Positions 1-10,636 are shown, numbered from the stretch's first letter. The stretch: 64,000 bases of DNA from an uncultured Pseudomonadales bacterium (GCA_938017975.1 CALIKQ010000051.1:1-64000); one strand, 5' to 3'. The notes: generated by a model not told the origin, from the letters alone. A program made the numbers and translations.

Positions 1-59
1 GAGGCCTGTTCGCTGAGCCTGCCGCCTACGATGGCAAAACCAGGTACCCCCTTCGCCAT
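1..59 (-). CDS. Partial unrecognised reading frame running off the left edge
   Basis: On the minus strand an ATG at 59-57 opens MAKGVPGFAIVGGRLSEQA and runs off the window. The frame is open upstream to a stop at 167-165, so the start could be further upstream. I do not recognise the protein. The glycine- and valine-rich residues look protein-like, but 19 to 55 codons prove little and no ribosome binding site stands out. It could be the N-terminus of a gene in the same direction as cysQ, or chance. Confidence 0.25.
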   Translation of the reverse strand, partial: MAKGVPGFAIVGGRLSEQA

Positions 60-167
60 CTCAACAGTACATCGATTTTCAAATCGCTTTCCGCGCTGGT
101 CTAACAAGTGCGCTTGCGCTCTTTTTGGCCAAAAAGTGCACCTCTGCGAGCAACTGTAGCGCCTTTA

Positions 168-760
168 ACCACGTCCTAGATCCTGCGCGATTTTCGATTC
201 AGCCCATGGCCAACCAAAATCACCCCAGCTAATGGCGGAGCATAACACTGATTAACCGTCTAAGCACACATGAAATGGTGATTTTTTAAGGCTTTTGCCG
301 AGCCGAAAGCGCTGTTTTATAGGGGCTTATCCCCTCTTTGCTGGTCGTTTCAGGCGCTGGTTTTACGCAAAATGACATAAGGAGGATTTTCTTTTAATCC
401 TACGATTTCGATCAAAAAGTTCTTGAGGAAACAACGAATGACTTCTTAGACGACTGATGCGCACAATCATTTTGCCTTCTGCCGGAGATCAATCACCTAA
501 AATGACTGGCTCATCTAATTAAATCATAGATTTGCATTAACTTACTCCAAGTCAAGTCACTTTCAGGGGAGAAACCTCCACTTTTTACCCCTATCTATCC
601 GCATGATTGGCTCGTATATTTCCCATCCTCGCTAGCTGCAGCTGGATTAAAGATTTGTGTTCTCCTCGGCAGGACGGATACGCTTCCAGCTGCGCTAGCT
701 GAGACCAATCCACCATCTCCTTTTTTTCGCCATCGCATCACCGCCCTGAAGGCCAGCAGG
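168..760. other. Non-coding stretch left of cysQ
   Basis: No convincing gene is seen; a 70-codon minus-strand frame at 595-807 overlaps the cysQ end and has no family resemblance. Small hairpins are present: AGGGG/CCCCT near 320, AGGATT/AATCCT near 385, and the long inverted repeat listed separately at 632-698. Any of them could end transcription from cysQ, but none has a clear T-run on the minus strand. Confidence 0.5.
632..698. repeat. Inverted repeat, 13 pairs with one bulged base
   Basis: CTAGCTGCAGCTGG (632-645) pairs with CCAGCTGCGCTAG (686-698), leaving one bulged T and a 40-base loop. It lies 60-130 bases beyond the cysQ stop. It could be a transcript-end structure for cysQ or a remnant of a mobile sequence; no T-run follows on either strand. 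Confidence 0.5.
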
Positions 761-1564
761 CTACGACAGCCACTTCTTCCAATCAGCCTCGATGTCCCCG
801 ATAACAAGAAAGTTGGGATTCAGAAGTTCGGCTTTGGTGTTGTAGCGAAGGGGCTCAAAATACTCATCAAGCACTGCACCACCGGCGGCTAGGACAACAG
901 CATGCGCGGCAGCAGTATCCCATTCACATGTCGGCGCCAAACGAGGGTAAAAATCAGCTTTGCCCTCGGCCACTAGACACAGCTTTAACGAACTTCCCAT
1001 ACTGGTCAATTGCACCTCGTTAAACCGCGTTCTCAGTCTAGAGACCAAATCATCAAGCGCTTCTGAACCATGGCGGCGACTACCTACCACCATCAATTCA
1101 CCGTTTGCTTTTTGATCCACTACGCGCGCTGCAATCGAGACTCGACCTTCTGGCGTTTCTTTTAAAGCTTGCTGGCGCTCGACGTCCCCACTATAAGTGA
1201 CACCGGTTACCGGGACATGTACCACGCCCAAAACAGGCGCCTGCTGCTTGATCAAAGCGATGTTGACTGTGAATTCACCATTACGAGCAATGAACTCTTT
1301 GGTCCCATCCAAAGGATCAACGAGAAAATACTGCTGCCAATTCTGGCGAACCGCATAATCTAAGGCAGTGCTCTCTTCTGATAAAACCGGTATTGCTGGA
1401 AACTGCTCGGCGAGGGCATCGACAATGACATGATGCGCCGCAAGGTCAGCTCGAGTCAGCGGAGAATCATCGGCTTTCATTTCAACGCCAAAATCAGCCG
1501 TCTCATAAATTGCCAAAATTTCTTTGCCCGCGGTTTTGGCAATATTCACAATTGTTTCAAGCAT
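761..1564 (-). CDS. cysQ: 3'(2'),5'-bisphosphate nucleotidase CysQ
   Basis: Hydrolyses 3'-phosphoadenosine 5'-phosphate, the by-product of sulfate assimilation, to AMP. The 267 residues carry the inositol-monophosphatase-family metal motifs: SEES at 62-65, DPLDGT at 83-88, and CEWDTAA from 213 with the WD pair at 215-216. Length is near the usual 245-270. It stands alone on the minus strand, divergent from the yrfG-like gene by 72 bases, so a two-way promoter region lies at 1565-1636. Family assignment is firm; CysQ is favoured over a generic inositol phosphatase by the LDGTKEF motif context. Confidence 0.93.
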   Translation of the reverse strand: MLETIVNIAKTAGKEILAIYETADFGVEMKADDSPLTRADLAAHHVIVDALAEQFPAIPVLSEESTALDYAVRQNWQQYFLVDPLDGTKEFIARNGEFTVNIALIKQQAPVLGVVHVPVTGVTYSGDVERQQALKETPEGRVSIAARVVDQKANGELMVVGSRRHGSEALDDLVSRLRTRFNEVQLTSMGSSLKLCLVAEGKADFYPRLAPTCEWDTAAAHAVVLAAGGAVLDEYFEPLRYNTKAELLNPNFLVIGDIEADWKKWLS

Positions 1565-1636
1565 GATATTTCCTCATAGTCGCTTCCGGCGTTAGGGTAC
1601 ACTGAGCCCAAGCGGTTAGGCCAACTAAAAAACACC

Positions 1637-2317
1637 ATGGACATTCATCAGTACGAAACTGTATTACTTGATTTAGATGGCACACTGCTCGATCTGGGTT
1701 TTGACGACGAGTTTTGGACCAAGACCGTGGTTGAAGCCTATGCGGACCACAAGAACATCAACTATGGCGAGGCGCTCGGTTATGTGTCGGGGATCATGAG
1801 GGCTCAAGCCGGTCAGCTCACCTGGTATGACTTCGACCATTGGCAGCAGGAGCTCGACATTGATCTCGATCAACTGCAGCGCCAATCCTCTGACCGTGTT
1901 CGATGCCGACCAGGCACAATTGAATTTCTCGAACATTTGCAGACCACCGAGGCTCGGGTCATTCTGGCTACCAACGCGCACCCGAAGGTATTGGATTTTA
2001 AGTTCGACGCACTTCGGCGACGGTCACTGAATTTTACTGAGTATTTCGACCAGATTGTATCCAGTCACACCATCGGGTTTCCCAAGGAATCGACGTCATT
2101 TTGGCAACAGCTGCAGCGCAAGACCGAATTTGTTCCTGAGTCCTCGGTGCTTATCGATGATAACTTAACCGTCCTCGCCCAAGCCCAATCATTTGGGCTG
2201 AGCGGACTCATCGGCATCACACAACCGAACCTCGATCAATCACCCCAAAGCGTTCACGGTTTTCCTGCGGTTCAATTTCTCGACATTCTGATCAAGGCGC
2301 GATCGCATGAGCATTAG
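1637..2317 (+). CDS. yrfG: HAD-family GMP/IMP nucleotidase, YrfG type
   Basis: Haloacid dehalogenase superfamily phosphatase of 226 residues. Motif I is DLDGT at 12-16, motif II is in ATNAHP, the motif III lysine is in GFPKE, and motif IV is LIDDN. LLDLDGTLLDLGFDDEFW and the TNAHP block match E. coli YrfG, which dephosphorylates GMP and IMP. The next gene is hslR, as in the E. coli yrfG-hslR pair, and the two overlap by 11 bases, implying translational coupling. The substrate is taken from the family. Confidence 0.85.
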   Translation: MDIHQYETVLLDLDGTLLDLGFDDEFWTKTVVEAYADHKNINYGEALGYVSGIMRAQAGQLTWYDFDHWQQELDIDLDQLQRQSSDRVRCRPGTIEFLEHLQTTEARVILATNAHPKVLDFKFDALRRRSLNFTEYFDQIVSSHTIGFPKESTSFWQQLQRKTEFVPESSVLIDDNLTVLAQAQSFGLSGLIGITQPNLDQSPQSVHGFPAVQFLDILIKARSHEH

Positions 2318-2699
2318 AATTGACAAATGGCTCTGGGCAGCGCGGTTTTACAAAACACGCGCCCAAGCCAAAACAGCAATAGACGGCGGTAAAGTCAAGG
2401 TTAACGGCCAAAGAACAAAGCCTGCCAAAGAGGCTGCGATTGGGGATCAAATTGAGCTTCGAACTGGTTTTGTTGATCGTTGTGTCGTGATCGTAAAACT
2501 CAGTGATGTACGCCGAGGAGCCGCAGAAGCGGCTCTGCTCTACGAGGAGACCCCAGAGAGCATTGCCGGCAGAGAAACCCAGCGCCTACAGCGACTTGCA
2601 CTGGGACCAATACGACCGACCGCCAAGCCAACAAAACGTGATCGCCGTCAAATTCATCGCCTTGTTTCTAAATCCGATCCGTTTCAATCTGAGCACTAA
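2307..2699 (+). CDS. hslR: Heat shock protein 15 (S4 domain, ribosome rescue)
   Basis: Small basic protein of 130 residues with an N-terminal S4 RNA-binding domain (about residues 3-60: IRIDKWLWAARFYKTR, then GGKVKVNG) and a lysine/arginine-rich tail. Hsp15 binds 50S subunits carrying stranded peptidyl-tRNA. Length and the opening DKWLWAARF match E. coli HslR (133 residues). It overlaps the end of the nucleotidase gene by 11 bases and is probably cotranscribed. The Hsp33 gene hslO, which follows in E. coli, is not here; gshA follows after 135 bases. Confidence 0.92.
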   Translation: MSIRIDKWLWAARFYKTRAQAKTAIDGGKVKVNGQRTKPAKEAAIGDQIELRTGFVDRCVVIVKLSDVRRGAAEAALLYEETPESIAGRETQRLQRLALGPIRPTAKPTKRDRRQIHRLVSKSDPFQSEH

Positions 2700-2834
2700 T
2701 CAGTTCTAAAACAACGCGTTTATTTCTGATCTAAGTCAGTGCTATGCTCAGCGCAACTTGGATCTAGCTCAACGATCACCTTATCGCAAAAGGGTCGCGC
2801 TGGGTCTTAACCAAATTCTGGAAATAGGCGCGCC

Positions 2835-4424
2835 ATGACAGCTGAAGTCCTTCGTCACATGCTCGAAAATTACGATGCGGCAGCTTGTTTTACCTTTAAT
2901 CGTGGTATCGAGCGTGAGGCGCTTCGAACCAATCCTGATGGCACGCTCGCCCTTACGCCGCACCCTGAGGCCCTCGGTGCAAAGCTCACCCATCCGCTTA
3001 TCACGACGGACTTTTCAGAAGCGCAACTTGAACTCATTACACCGGTCCACCCAAGTGTTAGTGACGTCATGAGCAACCTCGAACAAATTCACCAATGGAC
3101 CGATCAGCAACTCGGTCAAGAGCGCTTATGGGCAGGCAGCATGCCTTGTATTTTGCCTGCTGAACTCGAGATCCCCTTGGCAAACTATGGGAATTCTAAT
3201 TTGGGTCGGCTCAAAACGACTTATCGCCATGGACTAGGGCTGCGCTATAACCGAACCATGCAAACCATTTGCGCGGTTCACTACAATTTTTCTTTTAGCA
3301 TGGAATTTTTTACCGCGCTGAGTCAGTCACAGACTTTGCAGGGGCAAGCAAGTCAGCTGAACGACGCTGCCTTTCGGTCTGAAAAATATTTTGGATTAAT
3401 GCGAAATTTTAGACAGCTATCTTGGTTGCCTGCCTATCTCTTTGGGGCATCCCCAGCTGTAGATGCCAGCTTTTTGAGGGACGATGATCATCATCTCAAC
3501 CGTTTGTCAGCATCCACTTTTCACAAGCCCCACGCTACCAGCCTGCGCTCAGGGGGCCTTGGATACCAAAGTGCAACTCAGTCAACACTGCTCAATATTT
3601 GCTATAACAGTCTCGATAACTACACAGGCACCCTAAGACGCGGTATCACTGAACATCATCGCCCTTACGCGGAACTAGGGCAGCAAAGCAATACACTTTT
3701 CCCGCAGGTTAACGACAATATATTACAGTCGGAAGCTGAATTTTATGCCTCGGTGCGTGCCAAAGCGACGCCCCCCCCGGGAGAGAACTTTCTTAATTAT
3801 CTTGACACCGTTGGGGTCGAGTACATTGAGGTCAGACTGCTTGATGCCAATCCTTATTTGCCCTTAGGCGTCGACAACGCTCAACTGCATTTTATGGATT
3901 TACTGCTTTTACACTGCATGCTTGAACCAAGCTCTCTGCATGGCGACGATCTATGCGCTGAAGTGGCTGAAAATTTTCAGCGAGCGACTCAGGAAGGGCG
4001 CAAACCTGGCCTTCTGCTGAGGTTAGAGGGTAGAGCGGTTGCCCTTTCGACATGGGCATCAGAAGTTTTTGATCAGTTACGCCCGCTGGCTGAATTCTTA
4101 GACGCCTTAAGTGACGGCATAGCCTACCAGAACAGTCTTGACGCCTTAAAAATCCGAATTAACGACCCAGAAACCACCCCGAGTGGTCAGTTGATTACGC
4201 AGCTTTTAGATCAGAATTTAAGTCTTATCGACTGTTTGCAGGGGCTGTCCGATCAGCATCGAGGCGATTATCAAAAAACAGCATTGCCCGAAGATCAGCG
4301 CCTTTATTTTGATCGTGTTGCTACAGATTCCAAGCAAACGTTCGATCAAATTCCGGACCACAGCGATGAGGATTTTAGGCACTACCTTGCACATCAGCAG
4401 CAGACCTATCAAAAACCTTCGTGA
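2835..4424 (+). CDS. gshA: Glutamate-cysteine ligase, gamma-proteobacterial type
   Basis: First step of glutathione synthesis: ATP-dependent joining of glutamate and cysteine in the cytoplasm. The 529 residues resemble the 518-residue E. coli enzyme over the whole length, with FNRGIEREALR near residue 21, the TDFSEAQLELITP block near 60, NYGNSNLGRLKTTYRHGLGL near 117 and VEYIEVRLLDANP near 330. Preceded by 135 non-coding bases that must hold its promoter. The stop overlaps the GTG of acpH (GTGA), so the two are coupled. Confidence 0.95.
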   Translation: MTAEVLRHMLENYDAAACFTFNRGIEREALRTNPDGTLALTPHPEALGAKLTHPLITTDFSEAQLELITPVHPSVSDVMSNLEQIHQWTDQQLGQERLWAGSMPCILPAELEIPLANYGNSNLGRLKTTYRHGLGLRYNRTMQTICAVHYNFSFSMEFFTALSQSQTLQGQASQLNDAAFRSEKYFGLMRNFRQLSWLPAYLFGASPAVDASFLRDDDHHLNRLSASTFHKPHATSLRSGGLGYQSATQSTLLNICYNSLDNYTGTLRRGITEHHRPYAELGQQSNTLFPQVNDNILQSEAEFYASVRAKATPPPGENFLNYLDTVGVEYIEVRLLDANPYLPLGVDNAQLHFMDLLLLHCMLEPSSLHGDDLCAEVAENFQRATQEGRKPGLLLRLEGRAVALSTWASEVFDQLRPLAEFLDALSDGIAYQNSLDALKIRINDPETTPSGQLITQLLDQNLSLIDCLQGLSDQHRGDYQKTALPEDQRLYFDRVATDSKQTFDQIPDHSDEDFRHYLAHQQQTYQKPS

Positions 4425-5023
4425 ACCATTTGGCGCATCTCTATCTCGCACGTGACAATGATCATTTGCTTGTCGGCGGCTTCTTGGGCGATTTCGTAAA
4501 AGGCCGCCAATACGGCGCAAGGCCTCCTTCCATTGAACGGGGTATTGCGCTACACCGGTCAATAGATGCCTTTACCGACCGCAACGCTTTGGTCGCAACC
4601 GCAAGGCGCTCGTTACCCCCCTCGATGTATCGCGTTTCGGGCATCGTCACAGACATTGTTTTTGATCAATGCCTAGCACGCTGCTGGAGACATCATCATG
4701 CAATGACCCTGAATACCTTTGACAGAGATGTTTTTCAGCGATTGCTTCGATCAGACCATCTTTCCTTTTACCCAGACAACGCACTTTCGGTTTGCAAAAA
4801 CATGCAGGCCTACCGAAGCTTACTACGCACCGTTGATGACGATTATGTCGAGCGCAGCCTACTCAACATTGCCCGACGGCTTAAACGAGGAAGCGAGTTT
4901 TTTAACTCGGGATCACTCAGCCAGCTTGGACCAAAGCTGCCCTATGTCGAGCAAATCTTTGACGAATTCTTTGCCTCTCTGAAAGACTTCGTAGACAATT
5001 GGCTCTCGGAAAACCCTGACTAG
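4421..5023 (+). CDS. acpH: Acyl carrier protein phosphodiesterase
   Basis: Removes the phosphopantetheine arm from acyl carrier protein. The 200 residues start MNHLAHLYLA like E. coli AcpH (MNFLAHLHLA), then have GDFVKG, GIALHRSIDAFTD and the ITDIVFDQCLARCW block of this HD-like family. GTG at 4421 is chosen because it overlaps the gshA stop as GTGA and the conserved N-terminus begins exactly there. Pairing with gshA is not one I recognise from well-known genomes. Confidence 0.88.
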   Translation: MNHLAHLYLARDNDHLLVGGFLGDFVKGRQYGARPPSIERGIALHRSIDAFTDRNALVATARRSLPPSMYRVSGIVTDIVFDQCLARCWRHHHAMTLNTFDRDVFQRLLRSDHLSFYPDNALSVCKNMQAYRSLLRTVDDDYVERSLLNIARRLKRGSEFFNSGSLSQLGPKLPYVEQIFDEFFASLKDFVDNWLSENPD

Positions 5024-5107
5024 GAAGCGTTTCTTCATGCGCACCATGCTTTTAACGCACTGGGGTTAACCCAATCACGCCAAACCCTACGATTCGGAAC
5101 TGATTAA

Positions 5108-5608
5108 ATGGCCTACTTATCTTCTCGCTTGCTGCTGTTACTGCTTTCTGTGACATGTCTGGCAATGATACTGATTGCGTTAATGATGGAGCATTGGCTG
5201 ATGCTTGAACCTTGTCCGCTGTGCATTTTTCAACGTGTTGGCGTCATTGGCGCCGGCACCCTTGCGTTAATCGCTGCAATTCACAATCCCCACAGACTCG
5301 GGCTGCGCATCTACGGCACGCTCATTGGCCTATCATTATTGGGGTCAGTCGTTTTTGCGATTCGTCAACTCTGGCTGCAGAGCCTTCCTGCGGATCAAGT
5401 CCCAGCCTGCGGACCGAGTCTCGAATATTTGATGGATGTATTGCCGCTAACGGAAGTCCTCACCATTGTTTTTAGCGGTGATGGCAGCTGTGCAGAAGTA
5501 GCTTGGTCCTTTCTGGGGTTGTCCATTCCGGCTTGGGTCATCGTTGCATGCCTTCCCATGATGGCGCTGACAATCTGGGCGACCATGAGGCCTCGACCAC
5601 AGCAATAA
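5108..5608 (+). CDS. dsbB: Disulfide bond formation protein B
   Basis: Inner-membrane quinone reductase that reoxidises DsbA. The 166 residues show four hydrophobic segments and both required cysteine pairs: CPLC at 36-39 in the first periplasmic loop, and C101/C128 in the second loop (PACGPS, GDGSCAE). FQR after the first pair is typical of the family. It stands 84 bases after acpH. Its partner DsbA is encoded at 29.4-30.0 kb on the other strand. Confidence 0.95.
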   Translation: MAYLSSRLLLLLLSVTCLAMILIALMMEHWLMLEPCPLCIFQRVGVIGAGTLALIAAIHNPHRLGLRIYGTLIGLSLLGSVVFAIRQLWLQSLPADQVPACGPSLEYLMDVLPLTEVLTIVFSGDGSCAEVAWSFLGLSIPAWVIVACLPMMALTIWATMRPRPQQ

Positions 5609-5668
5609 AGGTTGCTCAAACGGGGTCTTTTCTAAAATGATACACTCCTGCCTTTTAAGACCGCTCGC

Positions 5669-7558
5669 ATGTTGTCCTTTCAGAACCTTAGTCTCCGGCG
5701 CGGCCCATTACTGCTGATTGATCAGGTTTCCCTGACCATCTATGCAGGACAAAAAGTAGGCTTAATCGGTGCAAACGGCATTGGCAAGACCAGTCTATTT
5801 AAGTTAATTCTTGGCGAGCTTGATTCAGATCAAGGTCAAATCGATTTATCCCGTGGCCTACGCATCGCTCACATGGCCCAGGAGCTTCCAGCAGAAACAA
5901 CTCCAGCAATCGATTATGTTCTCTCCGGCGACGTGGAATTAAGCCGTGTTCAACAACAGTTAACCGAAGCCCAAAATGCCGAACAATACGATCGCATTGG
6001 CAAACTGTTTGAGCAAGTTACTGACCTTGATGGCTTCAGCGCAAGAGCAAGAGCCGCACAACTCATGGTCGGACTGGGGTTTGAGACGTCGACCTTCGAG
6101 GAGCCACTCGCTCATTTTTCAGGGGGCTGGCGAGTCCGGTTGAATTTGGCCAGGACGCTCATGAAGCCCTCTGATCTGCTACTGCTGGATGAGCCGACCA
6201 ATCATCTTGATCTAGATGCCATCTTTTGGCTTGCCGGCTGGATACAAAATTATCAGGGAACCCTATTGCTAATCTCGCATGACCGCGAGTTTTTGGACGA
6301 CTGCGTCAATTGCATCGCCCATATGAGTAATCAAAACATCACGCTTTATTCGGGCAATTATTCTGGGTTTGAAACCCTTCGAGCTGAACAATTAAAGGAT
6401 CAGGCTCGTCAGTTTGAGAAACAACAGTCTTCCATCAAACATATGGAAGATTTCATTCGCAGGTTTCGCTACAAAGATAGTAAAGCCAAGCAAGCACAGA
6501 GCCGTATCAAAGCCTTGGAGCGTCTCGACAGAGTTGCGGCCGTCCATGAATCTTCTCCGTTTAGATTCTCATTTCGTCAAGCCGCTAAGCAGTCTGACCC
6601 GCTCATCAGTCTCCGTGATGCAACCTTGGGTTACACTGCCCCGGTACTCTCGAGTGTCAACCTCACCTTTGCACCTGGTGACCGACTGGGACTGCTCGGA
6701 GTCAATGGTGCCGGCAAATCAACTTTGATTAAATCGCTAACCGGTGACATTCCGTTGCTCACCGGTGAACGCATCGAGGGCTTACATCTAAAAGTTGGTT
6801 ATTTCTCTCAGCATCAAGTCGACGATCTTGACCTGTCAAAAACGCCGATCTCGCAATTGCAGCAGATAGACCCTAATGCCAGTGAACTCGCGATCAGAAC
6901 ATTCCTCGGCGGCTTTAACTTTTCTGGTGATCGGGTGGATGCGTCGGCCGAAAATTTTTCAGGCGGCGAAAAAGCACGGCTTGCACTCGCCATCGTCTCT
7001 TACACACAGCCTAATTTACTGCTCCTGGATGAACCGACAAATCATCTTGATATGGAAATGCGGCAAGCCTTGGCTACTGCCATGAATACGTTTCACGGAG
7101 CGATACTCTTAATTTCCCATGATCGATATTTACTGGGCAGTACCGTTGAGCAGTTCTTGTTAGTTGAAAAAGGGGCGGTGAGGGCCTTTGAAGGAAACTT
7201 GTCTGATTATGGCTCAGGCCTATCGAATGCACCGGAAGTAAACCCAGCCCACTTTTCAAAACCTGAACCGACAGGTCTCAGCGATTCAGAAACAATGACG
7301 TCTACATCCCCCCACAAAAATCACAAACGCAGTCGCCAAATCGCTACCCGAATAAAAACCATTGATAGTCGATTGACGCGTTTGAACGAAAAGCGAAAAG
7401 CCGTCGAGGAGGCCCTGTCAGATCCCAAGCATTACAGCGACCCGGGCAGTCCCACTCTACAACCCCTACTTCGAGATCAGCAAACGTTGATCGCCCAAAT
7501 TGAAGCACTCGAGGAGGAATGGCTCAATCTCGAAGATGAGCTTGAAACACCACACTGA
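5669..7558 (+). CDS. yheS: ABC-F family ATPase, YheS type
   Basis: Soluble tandem ATPase of 629 residues without membrane segments. Each half has a Walker A (GANGIGKTS at 34-42; GVNGAGKST near 350), a signature (FSGGWRVRL; FSGGEKARL) and LLLDEPTNHLDL. The linker between the halves contains FIRRFRYKDSKAKQAQSR, as in YheS/Uup/EttA-type proteins. A charged C-terminal tail (about 540-629) is predicted coiled coil. ABC-F proteins act on the ribosome; length (YheS about 637) and tail favour YheS over Uup or EttA. Confidence 0.85.
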   Translation: MLSFQNLSLRRGPLLLIDQVSLTIYAGQKVGLIGANGIGKTSLFKLILGELDSDQGQIDLSRGLRIAHMAQELPAETTPAIDYVLSGDVELSRVQQQLTEAQNAEQYDRIGKLFEQVTDLDGFSARARAAQLMVGLGFETSTFEEPLAHFSGGWRVRLNLARTLMKPSDLLLLDEPTNHLDLDAIFWLAGWIQNYQGTLLLISHDREFLDDCVNCIAHMSNQNITLYSGNYSGFETLRAEQLKDQARQFEKQQSSIKHMEDFIRRFRYKDSKAKQAQSRIKALERLDRVAAVHESSPFRFSFRQAAKQSDPLISLRDATLGYTAPVLSSVNLTFAPGDRLGLLGVNGAGKSTLIKSLTGDIPLLTGERIEGLHLKVGYFSQHQVDDLDLSKTPISQLQQIDPNASELAIRTFLGGFNFSGDRVDASAENFSGGEKARLALAIVSYTQPNLLLLDEPTNHLDMEMRQALATAMNTFHGAILLISHDRYLLGSTVEQFLLVEKGAVRAFEGNLSDYGSGLSNAPEVNPAHFSKPEPTGLSDSETMTSTSPHKNHKRSRQIATRIKTIDSRLTRLNEKRKAVEEALSDPKHYSDPGSPTLQPLLRDQQTLIAQIEALEEEWLNLEDELETPH

Positions 7559-7589
7559 GCATCCCCGCTATCGCTTGAATAAAGCGTGA

Positions 7590-8719
<1,130 letters not shown>

Positions 8720-8730
8720 AGACGAGATCA

Positions 8731-8759
8731 TTGTGAAATCGAAGCGAAGCCCTTAGGAT
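8731..8759 (+). promoter_or_regulatory. Candidate sigma-70 promoter for trxA
   Basis: TTGTGA (8731-8736), 17-base spacer, TAGGAT (8754-8759). It would start transcription about 40 bases before the trxA ATG, just after the hemB terminator. Each box has four or five consensus matches. Confidence 0.4.
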
Positions 8760-8806
8760 AGGGCCTGTCAAAATTCTCTCGCGTTTCGGCCCAAGGAGCT
8801 TAAAAC

Positions 8807-9130
8807 ATGGCGGACATAGCACACGTTACCGATACTTCTTTTGAATCCGACGTTCTCGGATCTGAACTTCCAGTCTTGGTTGATTACTGGGCAGAGTGGT
8901 GCGGACCTTGTAAGGTCATTGCGCCAGTTTTAGAGGAGATCGCCGCTGAATACGACGGCCGCATGAAGGTATGCAAACTTGATATCGATGCCAATGGAGA
9001 AACGCCGCCGAAATACGGTATTCGCGGTATACCCACCTTGATGCTTTTTAAAAACGGCAATGTCGAGGCGACGAAAGTTGGCGCTTTGTCTAAGTCTCAG
9101 TTAACGGCATTTTTAGACAGTAACATCTAA
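8807..9130 (+). CDS. trxA: Thioredoxin 1
   Basis: Cytoplasmic dithiol carrier of 107 residues with the active site WCGPCK (C32, C35), the cis-proline in [11 protein letters not shown] and the usual Trx length. A good AAGGAG lies 10 bases before the ATG. rho is the next gene, as in E. coli and Pseudomonas. One difference from E. coli TrxA is YWAEWCGPC where tyrosine replaces phenylalanine; this is common. Confidence 0.97.
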   Translation: MADIAHVTDTSFESDVLGSELPVLVDYWAEWCGPCKVIAPVLEEIAAEYDGRMKVCKLDIDANGETPPKYGIRGIPTLMLFKNGNVEATKVGALSKSQLTAFLDSNI

Positions 9131-9376
9131 CTCAGACCTGCTTCGGTCGTTTTATGTAGAGACGTTCGAAGCAGACTGTTAAAAAAACAGTTGACAACCG
9201 GGCCATAACCCTGCATTTTGCCTTTTCGGCATTACCCAGCGACAACCAGTTTCGCTTAATTAAGCAACCTCCTCGAATTTAACGCCCCATTTAGTGGCCC
9301 CTATGGTCCATGGGTCTCTCTAACTCAGTATCCTGAAGTAACCATTAATTTCCTATCAATCATAAAGTGAACCTGT
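9131..9376 (+). promoter_or_regulatory. rho leader and promoter region with two hairpins
   Basis: After trxA come CTGCTTCG (9138-9145) pairing with CGAAGCAG (9167-9174), then ACTGTT (9175-9180) with AACAGT (9186-9191) around AAAAA. A perfect -35 TTGACA follows at 9191-9196; the best -10 at 17-base spacing is CATTTT (9214-9219), only three of six. A start near 9225 would leave a leader of about 150 bases. rho is autoregulated through its leader in E. coli; whether this leader acts so is inference. Confidence 0.4.
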
Positions 9377-10636
9377 ATGAACCTTACCGATCTCAAAGCG
9401 AAGCCTATCCCCGAGCTTCTCGAAATTGCCCACGGAATGGGCATGGACAATTTAGGGCGGTCTCGAAAACAAGAAATCATCGCGAGCGTACTGAGAAAGC
9501 ACGCAAAAAGTGGTGAAGATATTTACGGAGACGGCACCCTCGAGATTTTGCAAGACGGCTTTGGCTTTCTAAGATCTCCTGATAGCTCTTATCTGGCAGG
9601 TCCGGATGATATCTATGTTTCACCGAGCCAAATCAGACGCTTTAACCTGCGAACAGGCGACAGTGTCTCGGGAAAAATAAGGCCGCCCAAGGACAGCGAG
9701 CGTTATTTCGCACTGCTTAAAGTCGACCAGATCAATTTCACTGATCCTAGCGAGTCCAAAAACAAAATCCTTTTCGAAAACCTAACGCCCTTGTTCCCAG
9801 ACCTCTCTCTGTCTCTTCAAGGTGGTAACGGCAGCACGGAGGATTTAACGTCTCGCATTATCGACCTTACGTCTCCCATCGGAAAAGGTCAGAGAGGGCT
9901 CATTGTCTCTCCTCCAAAAGCAGGTAAAACACTGATTTTGCAAAATGTTGCGCAATCAATCATGCGTAATAACCCAGAGTGTCATCTCATCGTGCTGCTC
10001 ATCGATGAGCGACCAGAAGAAGTTACAGAAATGCAGCGGTCCGTACGTGGAGAGGTTGTCGCCAGTACCTTTGATGAGCCGCCTTCTCGCCACGTTCAGG
10101 TCAGCGAAATGGTAATCGAAAAAGCCAAGCGCTTAGTCGAGCACAAAACAGATGTCGTTATCTTGTTAGATTCCATTACGCGACTGGCTCGGGCCTACAA
10201 CACAGTTATTCCCGCCTCGGGCAAAGTTTTGACCGGTGGTGTTGATGCACACGCCCTTGAGCGCCCGAAGCGTTTCTTTGGCGCCGCTCGAAATATTGAA
10301 GAAGGTGGTAGCCTCACCATCATTGCCACATGTTTGATCGATACTGGTTCAAAGATGGATGAAGTCATTTACGAGGAGTTTAAAGGGACGGGCAACATGG
10401 AACTGCATCTCGAGCGCAAGATCGCTGAGAAACGCGTGTACCCCGCCATCAACATTCGTCGCTCCGGAACCCGCCGAGAAGACCTGCTGATGTCTGAAGA
10501 AGAGCTTCAAAAGGTTTGGATTCTGCGCAAGATTCTGCATGAGATGGACGATCTCGCTGCCATTGAGTTCTTGCTCGGCAAAATGAAAAAATCCAAGACC
10601 AATGAAGAATTTTTTGCTTCGATGAAAAGAAATTAA
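9377..10636 (+). CDS. rho: Transcription termination factor Rho
   Basis: Hexameric RNA helicase that ends transcription. Exactly 419 residues, as in E. coli. N-terminal Rho-N domain (1-45), cold-shock RNA-binding domain with GFGFLR at 61-66, and the RecA-like ATPase with SPPKAGKT at 178-185 and [16 protein letters not shown]. The Q-loop region [15 protein letters not shown] is intact. The stop shares an A with the ATG of the flavin reductase (TAATG), so the two are coupled. Confidence 0.98.
   Translation: MNLTDLKAKPIPELLEIAHGMGMDNLGRSRKQEIIASVLRKHAKSGEDIYGDGTLEILQDGFGFLRSPDSSYLAGPDDIYVSPSQIRRFNLRTGDSVSGKIRPPKDSERYFALLKVDQINFTDPSESKNKILFENLTPLFPDLSLSLQGGNGSTEDLTSRIIDLTSPIGKGQRGLIVSPPKAGKTLILQNVAQSIMRNNPECHLIVLLIDERPEEVTEMQRSVRGEVVASTFDEPPSRHVQVSEMVIEKAKRLVEHKTDVVILLDSITRLARAYNTVIPASGKVLTGGVDAHALERPKRFFGAARNIEEGGSLTIIATCLIDTGSKMDEVIYEEFKGTGNMELHLERKIAEKRVYPAINIRRSGTRREDLLMSEEELQKVWILRKILHEMDDLAAIEFLLGKMKKSKTNEEFFASMKRN

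Noticed and set aside
1-167. Likeness of the edge frame to the GLPGFxIVG motif of ComM/YifB
   Set aside because: The residues after the motif (GRLSEQA) do not continue the family pattern and a full comM exists at 24 kb.
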